DNA of 64,000 bases from assembly GCF_036588685.1 (NCBI RefSeq), contig NC_086383.1, positions 33,670,412 to 33,734,411 of the forward strand, in the 5' to 3' direction. A model generated the notes under the pieces. It ran no database searches, had not been told where the DNA came from, and saw only the letters and a list, made by a program, of their open reading frames with translations. Both the position numbers and the translations under genes were made by a program. How positions within the stretch are numbered: position 1 is the stretch's first letter; each line of letters opens with the position of its first letter. The stretch is from Mytilus trossulus (lineage: Eukaryota; Mollusca; Bivalvia; Mytilida; Mytilidae). This document shows, piece by piece, positions 47,588 through 60,710 of this stretch.

Positions 47588-49111
47588 TTTTATTGTAAGA
47601 TCCAGACAGTTTGAGAGGAAAATGTGGAAATGATGATTTGTAGTTAATTTTTTATTATTTCTTTACTTTATAATTATTTTTATGATTTAGTTGTTATCAT
47701 TAAATTCCATTTTGTTATTTTTAAAATGTTTAAAAAATGTAGATATTTATATATGTATATTGGATAGTAGAAAAAAGATATTTTGAAAGTTACTTCGGTT
47801 TAAAGAGCTTTATTTAAAATGGGGCTCTAGATGGGGTCAGAATTGAAAATAAATAAAAACGCAACTTATAAATTTAAAAAATAAATAGTGAAAAGTAAGC
47901 TTAATATAAATAGTAACACATTGTGCATTTTTACATCTGATTATGGACTTGATAGTGAAAAAGTAAAATATTTTCTACATTTTGTTTTGATTGATTTTTT
48001 TTTTAATTTTGAAAGAAAGAAAAAATAATACCACAATGTGCAGACTTTATTTAATCAAACTTCAACTTATAAATAGAACAAAATATTTCAATGATTTAGT
48101 ATTATTCCTAAGTCGTAAAGATGGCCAGTTACATATAGAAATACATATTTGTTATAAATCATTGTTATAGGTCATTTAAATATATCCACTTATAATCTGT
48201 TGCCTTGTGCGATAACATTATTTTATAGTTATAGCCAAAAAATGCTAGTTGATCATTAGCCTTATAAATTTCATGCAAAACCACATTTTTTTTCTGTTCA
48301 ATTTTTATCAAATCTGCACCATTAAATGCAAGAATCTTCCATCTTCTCACTCATAATCATATATATACAGTTGAATGCATAAGTTTATAGATTATAGTTT
48401 AAGATATGATTTAAAAATTTGGATGGCACCTATTTAAAATCAAACTGTCTTTTTTTTCTTTTTTTTTTAGAAAATCTTTCAAAAGAAAAGTTTTTGAAAT
48501 AGTTGTTGCAGAACACTTCTGTTTGATTCATTACTACGGAACAAAAGAAATTTTTAAATCATGCATACGACTAAACTAAAAATATTGGCAAATGATTTTT
48601 TTTTGTCAAAAATTTCTTTTTATGTACATTCCATTTTTTCCACACATGTGATTTTGTTATTTTTTGTTGAATTTATTGAATGCTTTATAGGGCTTACAAA
48701 ATCATGGCTTTTTAATTATTTCAGCAGATTTGTTTTCAGTTTGAATATGACCATTACAAGACAGAATATTTTTCTCTGTGTAATTTTAGACCATTTGGCC
48801 AACTTAAATTAAAAAGAAAGAAGATTCTCATCTAGGCTACAGGTCCAACAGATGTTTTGGGGATCCTGGTTCAAACTGCCAAATTCATACCAGATGTATG
48901 GCATGAACAAAACTATATGTTGACAGTTTCCCAGTTTATTCAATTTTTATGTCTTACTGTTTTCCAAAAAAACTTTTTAAGACCAATTTTTAGAATGCAA
49001 TGGTTTAAAATTGTTAAAAACAGAATAAAATGCATATTTTTTTTATGAAAAGTCAATTAAATTAAAAAAAAATGTAAACAAAAATCTGTGTAAATTCTTG
49101 TTAACTCAAAT
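47588..49111. other. Intergenic DNA without recognised features
   Basis: Strongly AT-rich with poly-A and poly-T tracts. Short open frames here show no family features. Confidence 0.45.
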
Positions 49112-49320
49112 ATGAGGGGGGATAGGAACTTTATCAGGACTCCAGGATCGGGTGTTTTTAAGCTCTGGATTTCGGGATTGGCCCTTTCGGGATCCGGGAA
49201 TTCTTGTTTTTGTGTTTCTGGACCTCGAGATTTTGTGTTTTTAAGCCCGGGATTTTGGGATTTTGTGTTTTTAAGCCTAGGAATTCGGGATCAGGACCCC
49301 TCCTACCCTCCCTCAAATAT
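49112..49320 (+). repeat. CGGGATTTTGTGTTTTTAAGC repeat
   Basis: Internal degenerate tandem repeat of GGGATTTTGTGTTTTTAAGC between 'gaggggggatagga' and its rough complement 'tcctaccctccctc'. Shares its head with 44822-44912. Confidence 0.6.
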
Positions 49321-49501
49321 GAACTTCTTGCATGAGAATCTTTTAACTTTATTAACTTTGCCTCATTTTTGTTATAATTTTAACTGTGATTATGTTATAG
49401 TATGAATCAAAAAATTATTGTTGTACATTTGTATTTGTTTACATTGGTACAGATTATGTGTTACACACTTTTTATATATGTATATATAGTTTATACTTCT
49501 A

Positions 49502-49919
49502 CACAGCTACTTTTGCATGGGTGCTATTTCTGTACTAAAATTTTGTAGTACTGGAAATCTACTTTTAATATTCAGTACTATTTTGTTACTCTAAAATTAT
49601 TGTAATATTTAGGTACCTGAATTAACAGTACTTAATTTGTACTTGAAATTTAGGTACTACAGATTTTTGGTTACTACTGCTACATTTTCAGCATTTTGAA
49701 AGTTTTTCTATTTCAAATCTCTTAAAGTAATGATTTTCAAACATGGAATATTGTATTATTTCTGTACCAAAATATTTAGTACAAATCAAGTACTGTAAAA
49801 GACAATTACCTAAATATTACAATAGTTTTAAAGTAAAGAAATAGTACTAAATATTAAAAGTAATTTTCCAGTACTGCATTTTTTAGTACAGAAATAGTAC
49901 CTATGCAAAAGTAGCTGTG
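49502..49919. mobile_element. TA-flanked palindromic MITE CACAGCTACTTTTGCAT
   Basis: 418 bp, inverted ends CACAGCTACTTTTGCAT exact on both sides. TA flanks at 49500-49501 and 49920-49921 are as expected for a Tc1/mariner target. The arms extend over about 180 bp with decreasing similarity, with GTACT/AGTAC-rich sequence. Confidence 0.8.
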
Positions 49920-49921
49920 TA

Positions 49922-50889
49922 TCAATGATATTAAATATGTAAAGAGGAAAATGGGTGCAGATATAAATCTTCATATTAATAGAAGTAGATAAGATTTGAG
50001 AAAGCTGAAGATAGCTAACATCATCTAGTAGTATGCTAGAATTAGCATGTATTTTATTGAAGGATATTTATTGTTGTTTCTTTTGTTATATTTCTCAGTA
50101 AATTTATTTTTAGTTTGTATTATGTAGAATCATTCTACAAAAAAAAAAATATTAAAAAAATTATTGAAGATGCCAAAGTAAAAAGTCAGAATCACAAGAT
50201 TTTTCAATAATTCTTTTCTATTTAATTAAAAATCATGTATACATAGGATTTTTTTAAATGACAATACTGAAATTCAGGGTGAAAATGTTTTTAAGAATTG
50301 GAACAAAAATAAGAACTAAATGAATAATCATGAATTCTTTTCGGAATTGCCCTTTAATAAGTAAGGAATAATCAAAAGATAGTATTGAGAGGTATTATTT
50401 TATCCTTTTTCCCCTCATTTTTGTTGAGCCTGCGATTAACAGCAAAAGTAGGACGAAACATTGGGTTCCCTGGAACTTTTACAAATTTTATAGTGTAAGG
50501 TTTGATTTGTCAGGTTTTTTGTACCTTTACCTTTTGAAATTTACCTTGGCGTTTGGTATTTTGAATAATGCCTTTTTCACAGTACATGTGTGTATAATTT
50601 ATGAACATATACATGTATATCCTAAATAATTTTTCAAAATATTTCCACTATATCTTTTCAAATATTATGTATGTATAATATTTTTCTTCCGAAGTTTGAT
50701 AAGTACTATTTGTTATAGAATAAGCATGAGACTTAGTTGTTTATTTGTTGAATTGTTAAATGTTTTTCTATTGTGTCATATTGCATGTAAAGAACCTTAA
50801 CAATGTTATACCATTAAATAAAGAAAAAAAAAACGTCTTCCTGTCTTTTACATCCAGACTGTATCTATTATTTCTTTCCATGGTAACTG
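49922..50889. other. Intergenic DNA without recognised features
   Basis: AT-rich; no exon or repeat boundary recognised. Confidence 0.45.
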
Positions 50890-51235
50890 CTTCAATAGAT
50901 ATAAGAAGATATGGTTTGCGTGCCAATGAGACAACTCTTCATCCAAGTCACAATTTGTAAAAATAAATAATTATAGATCAAAGTACGGTCTTCAACAAGA
51001 AGCCTGGGCTCACAAAGAACAGCAAGCTCTAAGGGTCCCAAAAATGACTAGTAAGTGTTAAACCATTCAAATGTGAATACCAACCGTCTAATCTTTAAAA
51101 AAATAAAAACGGAGAAAAACTTATGAACCACATAAACAAAGACATCTACATACATCAGGTTCCTAACTTAAACCTTACCCTTAACTTAAACAATAGTGTA
51201 ACATCACAACATAGAAAGACACACTATTAAATACC
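50890..51235 (+). repeat. Dispersed repeat family A
   Basis: 'gatataagaagatatggttt' head and 'cggtcttcaacaagaagcct' tail with the ACAGCAAGCTCTAAGG block. Diverged copy with an extended 3' part. Confidence 0.65.
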
Positions 51236-51737
51236 AATTGAAATGGCTTCACTCAATCAAAAGACATATATACTTTCAGGCTTTCTATACAAGCTCTATC
51301 TTTCTTTCTTTTCAGTCCCCAGCACAATGTCATGTAGAGGACATTAAAATACAATGTGTCCAAGAGTCTGTATGTCCATGTGTCTGCCAGTCCCGTCTTG
51401 TAAGCCTGCTCATCTACACATTTAACACATTTCTTCCAAGATTTGAACAAAAAGGTTTTTATCAGTTGTGTTAAGGACTTTTCAAAATCAGAACCCAACA
51501 ACTATTTTTAATGGAATTATGCACCATGGATATACAAATTATATTTAAATTCATGAAATTGCATTGTGAGCACTTCCACACCTACATTTCTTGTTGATTT
51601 TAATAAAGTTTATATCAAAGGATTATTTCAGAAAGTTCTTGGAAGATTGCAAACCAACAACCTTTACTAAAGTTATGTCCCTTGGAAATATATGGAAAAT
51701 AACATTATTAGACTTAATTAGTGATCTCATACACAAA

Positions 51738-51900
51738 TAAGATGGGGTATGATTCTCAGTGAACAACTCTCTACCAGAGACCATATGATGTAGAGGTTAT
51801 TTACTATGAGTCACTATACTGCCTTCAATAATTAGGAAAACCATAGTACCGTGAGGATGGTAAGCTGTAATTGGAACCAAAATGGGAAATCGATATTTAG
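51738..51900 (+). repeat. Dispersed repeat family A, diverged
   Basis: 'gatggggtatgattctcagt' head and 'gccttcaataattaggaaaa' tail. Confidence 0.5.
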
Positions 51901-51999
51901 TCCTATTTTTTGAAAAATTTTGGAAATTCAATATCAATCATTTGAAGTTGGTTTATTCAGCCCCTGCCTTTTACTTTTTTACAGATTTTCAAAAGTTCT

Positions 52000-52610
52000 T
52001 GGTAGCATATGAAAGCACAGTCTGTTGAATCATGCCAGATAGAGATATAGATCTTACAATCATTTCATACACCAAATATAGTTGACCTATTGCTTATAGT
52101 ATCTGATGACATGACAAAATTACAAAAACTAATCATTTACCAATGATCTATGAAAATGAGGGCAAGGTCATATTCATCCTGCCTGATAAACATGTACACC
52201 CTATAACCGTTCAACACCAAAAATAATTGACCTATAACGTCTAATTCCTTAGACATGAAACAAACCATCAAAGTTTAACAGTCAAATGAATTATCAAATC
52301 TAGGTCAAGGGCAGAAGACAAATGCCAGTTGGACTTGTTCACCTTACAATTATTACATACACCAAACATAGTAGACCTATTGCTTATAGTATCAAGAGAT
52401 GGACTTTGACACAAAAAATTTACCGTGTTTACTGATCCAAGTAATGAGGTTGGAGTCAAGTGAAAACTGTCTGACAGGCATGATGATTTTGCAAGGTACA
52501 TATCAAATATGGTATTCCTATTTCGCATAATTAGAAAAATAAACATTACAAAATATTTTTCTTTTTCTTTCAAGTTATCTATGAACCAAGAAAATTACGT
52601 CAATGACAAT
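52000..52610 (-). repeat. Degenerate tandem repeat with CACCAAATATAGTTGACC
   Basis: Units carrying 'caccaaatatagttgaccta', 'ttgcttatagtatc' and 'aggtcaagg' recur. The same unit type is at 60240-60710, where AGGTCAAGGTCA blocks are clearer. Confidence 0.6.
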
Positions 52611-53444
52611 GGACAAATGCCAGATGAAAACTTCATTTCATAAGGCATATAAATACAAAGTATGAGGCATCCAAGTATTCTACCTTCTTAAATATTAAGC
52701 TTTTAGTTAGTCAGTAATTTGTTAATAGAGTGGCCTCTGCTAGATCACCATCCCTTTGTTTTGCTTTTTGTGACAGAAGTCCAATGCGAGGGGAAAAAAA
52801 ATCCTGAAAAAAAGATCTCATCATTTAGCCAAATTCTACAAATAAGCCAATAGGAAGTTTGAACTTTAATTAGACATTTTTATCCCTTGTTCATGTGTCG
52901 ACTTGTGAGACTCCATACCTGCTTTAAACTTACATGAGCAGCATGACAGGTGCCATATGTGGAGTAGGATCTTCTTTCATTTCCACAGCACCTGTAATCA
53001 CCCCTTTTTTTTGGCTGGGTTTGTGTTGATCAAGTTTTCAGTTTTCTATGTTATGTTTTGTATACTGTTGTTTGGCTTTTGTTTGGGTTTTTTTCTTCAT
53101 TTTTTTGCCATTGCAATGTCAAAGCATTCCAGATGAAGGTAAATCCAGAAAAGCGCTTTGGATGCATTGAAATTATTAAACGTGTTGTTTTCAATTTTTT
53201 TTTATTATTTTCAACTTATGAATTTGAATGTTTGTCCATTTGGTATCATTCAACCTATCTCTGACATTTGCCATAATGGATCAACAATACAAACAGCATA
53301 GAATCATTTTCATAACAGCATGGACAAGACTGTTTGTTGTTGTGCTCAGGTTATCATTTGACTGGGTCAGATGAGGTGAACATTCGTCTGAAACAACCAT
53401 TACCCTGGGTAGTCATATCGTAGGTGTTATTGACATTTAAACAG

Positions 53445-53640
53445 TGGGGTCTCCAAGGTTTTTAAATGCCTTAATCAGAGGTGGATTTAGATGGTTTTTC
53501 AGGGGCCTGGGCCCCCTTTTTCTGGGGAAAAATTGGTTGATTATATAGGAAAGCACTAAAGCATGATGGGAGTGAGCCCCTCTTTGGCAGTCAATGGGCC
53601 CCCACTTATGAAAATTTCTGGATTTGCCACTGTAAATCAA
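53445..53640 (-). repeat. Dispersed element with CAGTGGCAAATCCAG end
   Basis: On the minus strand it starts CAGTGGCAAATCCAGAAATT and contains 'gggggcccattgactgccaa' and 'aggcccctgaaaaaccatct'. A compact repeat of a type widespread in bivalves (from memory). Confidence 0.65.
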
Positions 53641-53892
53641 ATAATACGAATAATTAGCAGAGGGCTTATTTTTGTGTGTGCATCTGCATGTACCTTACTC
53701 TATTTTTTTATTTAAATGCTTGCTGGAAATCCTCTGACAGATTGAGTGAGCCTAAAATCACTGCTATTGATAGCCGATAACAAACAAGTTAAAGGTAAAT
53801 AATTCAATATTATTACCAACATAAGTATTGCGGTTGTCCATGCTGTTATGAAATTGATTCTATAATGAATGATTTTATAACTATCGGATAGA

Positions 53893-54075
53893 AACTGTAT
53901 GATTTCAAGAGAAGGACGAAAGATACCAAAGGGACAGTCAAACTCACAAATCGCAAAATAAACTGAAAACACCACCGCTCAAAATGAAAAAGACAGATCC
54001 TGCTCCCCATGTGGCACCTGTCCTGTTGCTTATGTGATAACGAGTCCAATAAATAGTCTAATACTGTAGGTCACA
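53893..54075 (-). repeat. Repeat fragment with AAAGATACCAAAGGGACAG
   Basis: 'cgaaagataccaaagggaca' and 'aaactcacaaatcgcaaaat' are typical of a dispersed repeat. No copy with clear ends is available to set limits. Confidence 0.45.
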
Positions 54076-54954
54076 TTCATGAAAGGGAAGAGGATTGTAG
54101 TTACAAGGTAAGGAACATATTCAAAACGCGATCTGAAAATTACACACACATGTATGAAACCTGGCTAAATAATCATAACAGGATAAGTTTACACATTTAA
54201 TTATCACAAAATATCACATTCATAAACATTTAGCGTCTAATTTTTTACTTAAATGTGCACTTAACAATAGGATTCCATCAAAAATAAAATGTTTTCATTC
54301 ACACATAGGTCAAATAAGGATTTCAAAAAACAATACCCCAAAAACATTTATTTTATATTCTTATTGTGGACACACTAGAAATAGTGTGTAAATTCATTTG
54401 ATCGGCTGTTTATGATGACTGCGTATTTGAATTTAAGATTTGGATCTCAAAAAAATTAAAATAACTGCAACATAACTTTTCTATATACAGTTTTCAGTTG
54501 AACAATTGAACAAGAAACTCTTTCTGAACACATCAAATAGTTAGGATGTATGCAAATTGATGACTTTCTATGATATATTGCACTAATACAAAAATTGCTT
54601 CAAATCATGGGAGATCATAAGTTACAAAAATAATTCTTTAAAAGTTTTTCAATCTTTGGTGTATAATAAAATGGTTACCCGGTATGGCATAAATATTAGT
54701 CATAGTGAATATTACCCCTCATAGAATATACATTACTCAATGTAAAATCTACTTCATACAATTTTCACCAATATAATTTGCACATAAACCCTATAATGCT
54801 GTCAAAAATAAAATATTTCTCTATTTTAACTTTCTGCGTAGTTCTGACATTGCAATAAAATCAAACTTTTTTCGTGTACTACAAATTTGATAATATAAAA
54901 GTAAAATAAAGAGATTGAACTGTAACAACACAATTTAACAGGGTTTGGATGGGA
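54076..54954. other. Intergenic DNA without recognised features
   Basis: AT-rich, no supported feature. Confidence 0.45.
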
Positions 54955-55430
54955 GGGTCATTCATTTCTATATTCTTTATACTGTTTAGGAAATTTTCTC
55001 TATTCTTTTTCCTTTTTCCCCAATATTCTCTAATCTTTAAAATTTTGGTCAATTTTCTCTTATCTTTGTACTTCCTCTAATCTTAATGTTTAGGGACAAT
55101 TTTCTCTGATCTTTATATTATTGGTCCATTTTTCTCTATTCTTAATATTTTTGGTCCATTTTTCTCTATTCTTAAAATTTTTGGTCAATTTTTCTCTTTT
55201 CTTTATATTCAGGGTTCATTTTTCTCTATTCTTAATATTTTTGGTCCATTTTCTCTATACTTAATATTTTACCACCTCATATTTCTCTTTTCCAAATATT
55301 TCTTATTCTTTCTACATTCTACATATTTTTGGTCCATTGTTTCTCAATTATTTAATTTTTGGGTCCATTTTTTCTATTCTTTACATCATTGGTCCAAATT
55401 TCCCTATTTTGTAGACCCCTATCCACACCC
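54955..55430 (+). repeat. TTTTTCTCTATTCTTAATATT tandem repeat
   Basis: About 15 degenerate units of 27 to 32 bases, consensus near TTTTTGGTCCATTTTTCTCT plus ATTCTTAATAT. Strand-asymmetric pyrimidine-rich minisatellite. Confidence 0.75.
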
Positions 55431-55671
55431 TCATACAATAATGCTGTAACAATTTAACATATATTTTACAAATTCATGTCATACAGTAAATAACAGCTGT
55501 TGAAATACTACACATATAATTCTTTGGTGTGGTTAAATGTTTTTTTTCTAAGATGCAAAAATGTCATTTGTAAATAACAATCAATATTCTATCACATACA
55601 TTAAATATGAAAAAAATTATGAAATAACAATCTAAATCTAGCTTATGAATATGAGATACAAAGAAAATAAT

Positions 55672-55910
55672 GAAATGTGATATGATTGCCAATGAGACAA
55701 CTATTCTCAATCAGAGACCAAATAACATAGAAACTATAGGTCACCTTAACAGCCTTAAACAATAACCGCACATATAAGTACAGTAAACTATAAAAGCCAC
55801 TAAAGGACAAATGAAAAACAATTAGAACAAGAAAATAATTTGGCTAATTGATGTAAAAACCAATAAACGGTACTAATTGAAATGCTGTAAAAGTAGTTTT
55901 ATACTCACAC
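55672..55910 (+). repeat. Dispersed repeat family A
   Basis: 'gtgatatgattgccaatgag' head and 'ccttaaacaataaccgcaca' tail. Confidence 0.65.
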
Positions 55911-56544
55911 AGACAGGCACACACAAATAGCACTTTTTATTTGTCTTTCTTTTCACAATTTTTTACAAAAAAAATCACAAACATAAATAAAAAAAAAATT
56001 AAATGTGTCGATAATGACCTTTCACCCCACTCATGCTATCACATTTTTATGTTTAGTGAACCCAAAAAATAAATGGGACAAAATATTTTTTTAAACTCAC
56101 ATCATGATGAACATGTTTACATGTTTTCTAAGTTTTGTTACTATGATTTCATGTTTCACCAACTTAAGCCATAACTTATACCTGAGAATGTACTTTTTTC
56201 ATCTCATCACAGTTGTGTGTTTGGTGAACCATAAAATCTGCGTCAAAACTCAACTAAACATATATATATGTATTCTTAAAAAAAAACCAGGTTATTCTAA
56301 AAAAGAGTTTGTTTAAAACAGATTTCACTGTAAATGAAATTGCCATTTCTATAAATTGTTTACATGAAATATTTGAACTTTTTAAACATTAGGAATACTG
56401 TATATCGGTAGGTTTCTGGGTATCACATCTTTTATGTACAATTAAAATTCTTAAATATGATTTTTTTTTTTATTTAACTATAACTTTATTCTAAAAAATC
56501 CACTTGCATGGGAAAAATCAAGAAATCATGTCAATTGATATAAA

Positions 56545-56765
56545 ATTAAAGAAGATGTGATATGATTGCCAATGAGACAGTTCATCTCTCCATCAGAAGC
56601 TGAATGGCATAGACACTAACAGTAATAGGTCTCTGTAAAGCATTCAACAATGAGCAAAACCCATACCCCTTTAACTTTGAAAGGCCCCAAAATTACAAAT
56701 GAAAAAAATGTAGAAAACTAATGGTATGATCTATAAGGTACAAAACAATAAATGAAAAACAAACA
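56545..56765 (+). repeat. Dispersed repeat family A
   Basis: 'gatgtgatatgattgccaat' head and 'gcattcaacaatgagcaaaa' tail. Confidence 0.65.
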
Positions 56766-56954
56766 TGATAAACAAAAACAAACAACAACCATTAAACGTT
56801 TTTTTGTTCCTCCTTACAAAAGTTTTCTGGATACTTCAGAATATTTCTTCTGTTTTGAACAAATATCAGAAAAGAAACTTGAATTCCAAGATGGATATTA
56901 CAATGTTAGTAAAACCTCAGATATCTGCTCAAGGATCTATTTCTTTTTTTGAGA

Positions 56955-57155
56955 TTCAAAGTTCTCTGGCTTTTTTAATGTTTACTTTTCAACATAATTT
57001 ATTTAATCTTGCTCTAAATCCAGCTCTTCTAAGCTTTCCTCTAATTTCTGCTCTTCTGCGGCCTCTTTCTTTTTTTGCTGTCCAAGTTCTATGGCTTTTA
57101 ATGTTCCAATTTCAACAGCATTTATTAAACTTGCTCTAAATCCAGCTCTTTCTAG
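56955..57155 (-). repeat. Local tandem duplication at the PYCR 3' end
   Basis: About 72 bases at 57085-57155 (coding [20 protein letters not shown]) recur with about 80% identity at 56958-57029, offset 122 bases. 122 is not a multiple of three, so the downstream copy is read in another frame, ending at TAA 57005-57003. AATAAA (56998-57003, minus) overlaps the stop's last base. Confidence 0.85.
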
Positions 57156-60029
57156 AGTATGCATTGCAGCTATTGTGGTGCCCCCTGGTGAGCAGACTTC
57201 ATCCTTTAGTTGACCTACATGTTTACCCGATTCTAAAACCATTTTAGCAGATCCCTGAAAATAAAAAATATACGCATATATTTAAACTAATGAAAAAGAT
57301 GTTATATGGAAATTTGATGAACATTTTCTGTGTACAATTTGGTGAACTGAAATTCTAAACTATCAGCTATAAACAGAGAGGAAGATGATAGCATTGCTAA
57401 AGAAAAAAACAATTTTTTAAAATGTCCGACTATGACACAACAGGATATTTTAATCATACGCAGAAAAATGAGTACTTTGACCAATCATTTAAAAAAATTC
57501 TATTTGATTATGTTTGCAGGTTATTTGTACTCGGTTTGCAGGGTGAGAAATTAGTTCACTTTAGAATATCAATAAAATTAAGGACTTAGATAGTAACCCC
57601 ATTTGATAGTGTCTTCCCAGCTAGTGATAATTATATATTATCAGGTTTTCTACACATTGATATCATAAACCATCAGCTGCAAGTCACAACGTGAACTATT
57701 TTGGCTATTGAGAGCAGAGAACAAGCAAAAAAGCTTCACATTGTGTTGAGCTGAATGACATCATGCAATCGATATCAGTCACAGTGTCAAAAGCTTTATC
57801 CAACCCTAAATACGTATTATGTCATGTTTCTTCTGAGAGATCAGTTGTACTTGAGGTACCGGTACATATAAAAATTAAAGTGTATTTGATATGGCTTTTT
57901 TAATATCACATCTGTATTAACAGGAGACACAAATAAATTTTCCAAGAGCTTCTGAGGGATCATTTTGGTTGCGGGTTGATATTCTCTTTTTATCATATAT
58001 CATTACAGTATATGAAGACTCACCAGTAATGTCTGAGCAGCTAATTTAATTGCTAAATCCCTTGGGAGCCCCATCTTCACACCACCATCAGCTAGAGATT
58101 CTATTGCAGTAAAAGCCTGAAATAAATAATATTGATAAAGCCATGCAAGATTTTCACAGGTTTATAGGATTAATAATGTATATTGTACTTTAATACATGC
58201 AGGAACAATAAAAAGAAGCCTATTTAATCTAATTTTCATTACATGCATTAAGAGACAGGAATTAACTAAATTGGATGTAATCAAACTATATGCTCTTGTA
58301 CATGTTGTATCTGTATTTAAATTGTATGTTTCTCTGTAAAGGAGTATTTATAATTTTTAGAGAATAAAGTATCTATCTATCTCAGTGTATTCTTTAACAT
58401 TTTAATTTAGGTGGGAAATGGTTTTAGTTAGATTTTAAACTTACAAAAAAGAAGCTGTTAAGAATAACACATAATTTCCCCTTCCCTCTTATCGATTTAT
58501 TTTTTAATTATTTTTAGTATCATAACTATATATTTCCTCAGATTGCTTTTTCTTATATAATTTGTGAAAATGTAGATTTTTAAATACCATACAATTTTTT
58601 TTCAAAAATATAAGGCTGAATTTATTTTTTTAAGTTGCTCTTTCTTAATCAAGTATCAGAATATCCTACCACAGAATAGGTGACCTGTTGACAATGTATA
58701 CACTCCAGAGTCAAAAGTCAGGCATGTCATGAAAATAGCCTATTAAATCTTGGTAAATTTATAAATGTCCAGAATATATATGACCATATTGGAAGCCATG
58801 GTCCATTCTATTTTATACTTACATATGCAGGCCCACTGCCACTCAGTCCTGTGACTGCATCTAACAAACTCTCAGATCCTTCTTCACATATCCCTATACA
58901 CTGTAGTAGTTCCCGTACCAGTTCACTATCATCAGGCAGGGCACCAGCACCTAGAGATATCACAGACGCCGCTGCTTGTACAGTGACAGGAATGTTTGAC
59001 ATTACTCTAACCACTCTCGTATCTGGAGGTAGATTCTGTAAGAATTATATTTTTTTAAATTCAAGTTATTATAAAAAAAAAGATGTGGTATGATTGCCAA
59101 TGAGACAACTATTCACAAAAGACCAAAATGGCACAAACATTAACAACTATAGGTCACCATACAGCCTTCCGGGTCTCTTTCAAGGGAACCGATTAATTCT
59201 TATATACAAAAGATCATTTGAAAAGAAGAAATAAGTAAAATATATAATATGGGTTTTTTGATGGGTAATTTCATTGCTTGTACATGCTTGGCCTATTTTT
59301 CAGACAAAATTAGTATGGTAATAAATCTTGTCAGTTTTAACTACAGGTAAGCATATTTAGCTGACTATTTCTTTTTCTGTGATTTATAACTGAAAGGACA
59401 ATTGTTGAGACTATGCAGATAAACAGATAATTTAACATTAGGTGAAAGGGAAATGGTTTTGTGCAGCGAAAAATATGTAATAAACGGAATTAGGCATAAT
59501 ATAAAGCAGTAGTTGGTAAATGGGAGTCTCATTGGGGGGTTCTGATCCCGGATCCTGCCTACTGTTTTGTCAGATTTCTGTATCCGGCTTACACTATGTA
59601 TGTAAGTTATTCTCAGTTTTTTTTGTAATTTCCCATGTCCCCCTAGGCTTCATTTCCTGTTTTCACGTCACAATAGTTTTACTTTCACATGTCACGCTTA
59701 CAAAAAATTGGCAATTCTGCATCACGCTAAGACCTAAATGAGACCCACTTAAACTGGTGTCACCTGAGTATCATGTTATAACTTGAATTTATTTCAGTTC
59801 TTACCATGCTTACCAGGCAAAATTATTAATTTTCAATATTTAGACATACCTCTTCTAATATAGACAGGGGAACTCCTGCTACTATGGAAACCATTATTTT
59901 GTCCATCGTCACATGATCTTTGACCTCTTTAAGTACTTTAGATACAATGGAGGGTTTAACTGCTATAACTATCATTTTACTTCTATCCACTACTTCTGTA
60001 TTCTCTAGTGTTGTTGCGATACCAAGATT
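57003..60029 (-). CDS. PYCR3: Pyrroline-5-carboxylate reductase, last four exons (5' end outside window)
   Basis: Reduces pyrroline-5-carboxylate to proline with NAD(P)H. Exons on the minus strand: 60029-59850, 59035-58823, 58116-58024, 57254-57003, all phase 0, 245 codons plus stop. They join as [73 protein letters not shown] and [46 protein letters not shown] and SPGGTTI are family signatures. LPPxTRVxRV, CEE, AAQTLLG and C(S)PGGTTI favour PYCR3 over PYCR1/2, with moderate certainty. The N-terminal Rossmann GxGxxG part (about 45-50 residues) is missing: 60030-64000 holds no matching exon. The Glu/Lys-rich tail ends ELDLEQD, created by a local duplication. The gene converges on SNX17. Confidence 0.93.
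57255..58023. other. PYCR last intron
   Basis: No repeat with clear ends and no coding exon seen. Confidence 0.45.
58117..58822. other. PYCR intron between exons C and B
   Basis: AT-rich. The stretch 58765-58805 ('gaatatatatgaccatattggaagcc' in pieces) resembles the end region of the hAT element at 28345-28372, a possible solo remnant. Confidence 0.4.
59080..59172 (+). repeat. Dispersed repeat family A, 5' part
   Basis: 'gatgtggtatgattgccaat' to 'aggtcaccatacagccttcc', then abruptly ends. Confidence 0.75.
59519..59755. mobile_element. GGGTCTCATTGG-ended element, copy 2
   Basis: 'gggagtctcattggggggtt', 'cggatcctgcctactgtttt' to 'taaatgagaccca'. Same order as 47058-47295. Confidence 0.7.
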
Positions 60030-60239
60030 CTGTAAATAAAAAATAGTAATTAGGGGTATTGTCATTTTTTCTAAAGTGTTTTAACAAAAATATTTATCCT
60101 GTGTAAATCTTTTGAATGAATGCCATTGTTATTGCAGAAACACATCATTTTTTTTAAATTTTTAATTTTCATATTTATTAGAAATGCCAGCATAAAAAAT
60201 GTTTATGAATATCATTTTTGAGCGTAAACAAAAAAATCT

Positions 60240-60710
60240 GAATTATATTTGATAACAAGAGTGCACACACTGAAATGTCTCGCCTTCTTTACTAATCATT
60301 GATATTATGTTGAAAGTCCTAAATATAAATAAAGCTTTATTACAACTGTCACACAAACCAAGTAAACTAAAAATTGACCTTTGAACAATGAAAATGAGGT
60401 CAAGGTCAGATGAACCATGCCAGGCAGACAAGTACAGCTAACAATTTTTCCAAACAACAAATATAGTTGACCTATTGCTTATAGTTTAAGAAAAACAGAC
60501 TAAAACACAAAAACTTAACACAGAGCAATGAACCGTGAAAATGAGGTCAAGGTCAAATAAAACCTGCGCGACTGACATATAGATCATAAAATATTTCGCT
60601 ACACCAAATAAAGTTGACATATTGGTCAAGGTCAGATAACACCTACCAACTTGACATGTACACCCTACAATCATTTCATACACCAAATATAGCAGACCTA
60701 TTGCATACAG
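60240..60710 (+). repeat. Tandem repeat with AATGAGGTCAAGGTCA
   Basis: About 150-base degenerate units each with 'aatgaggtcaaggtca', 'caccaaatatag' and 'gacctattgc'. The same unit reappears at the window end (63965-64000), after two inserted elements. Confidence 0.7.

Noticed and set aside
56752-57139. Plus-strand frames over the PYCR last exon
   Set aside because: They are antisense shadows of the PYCR coding exon and its duplicated tail.
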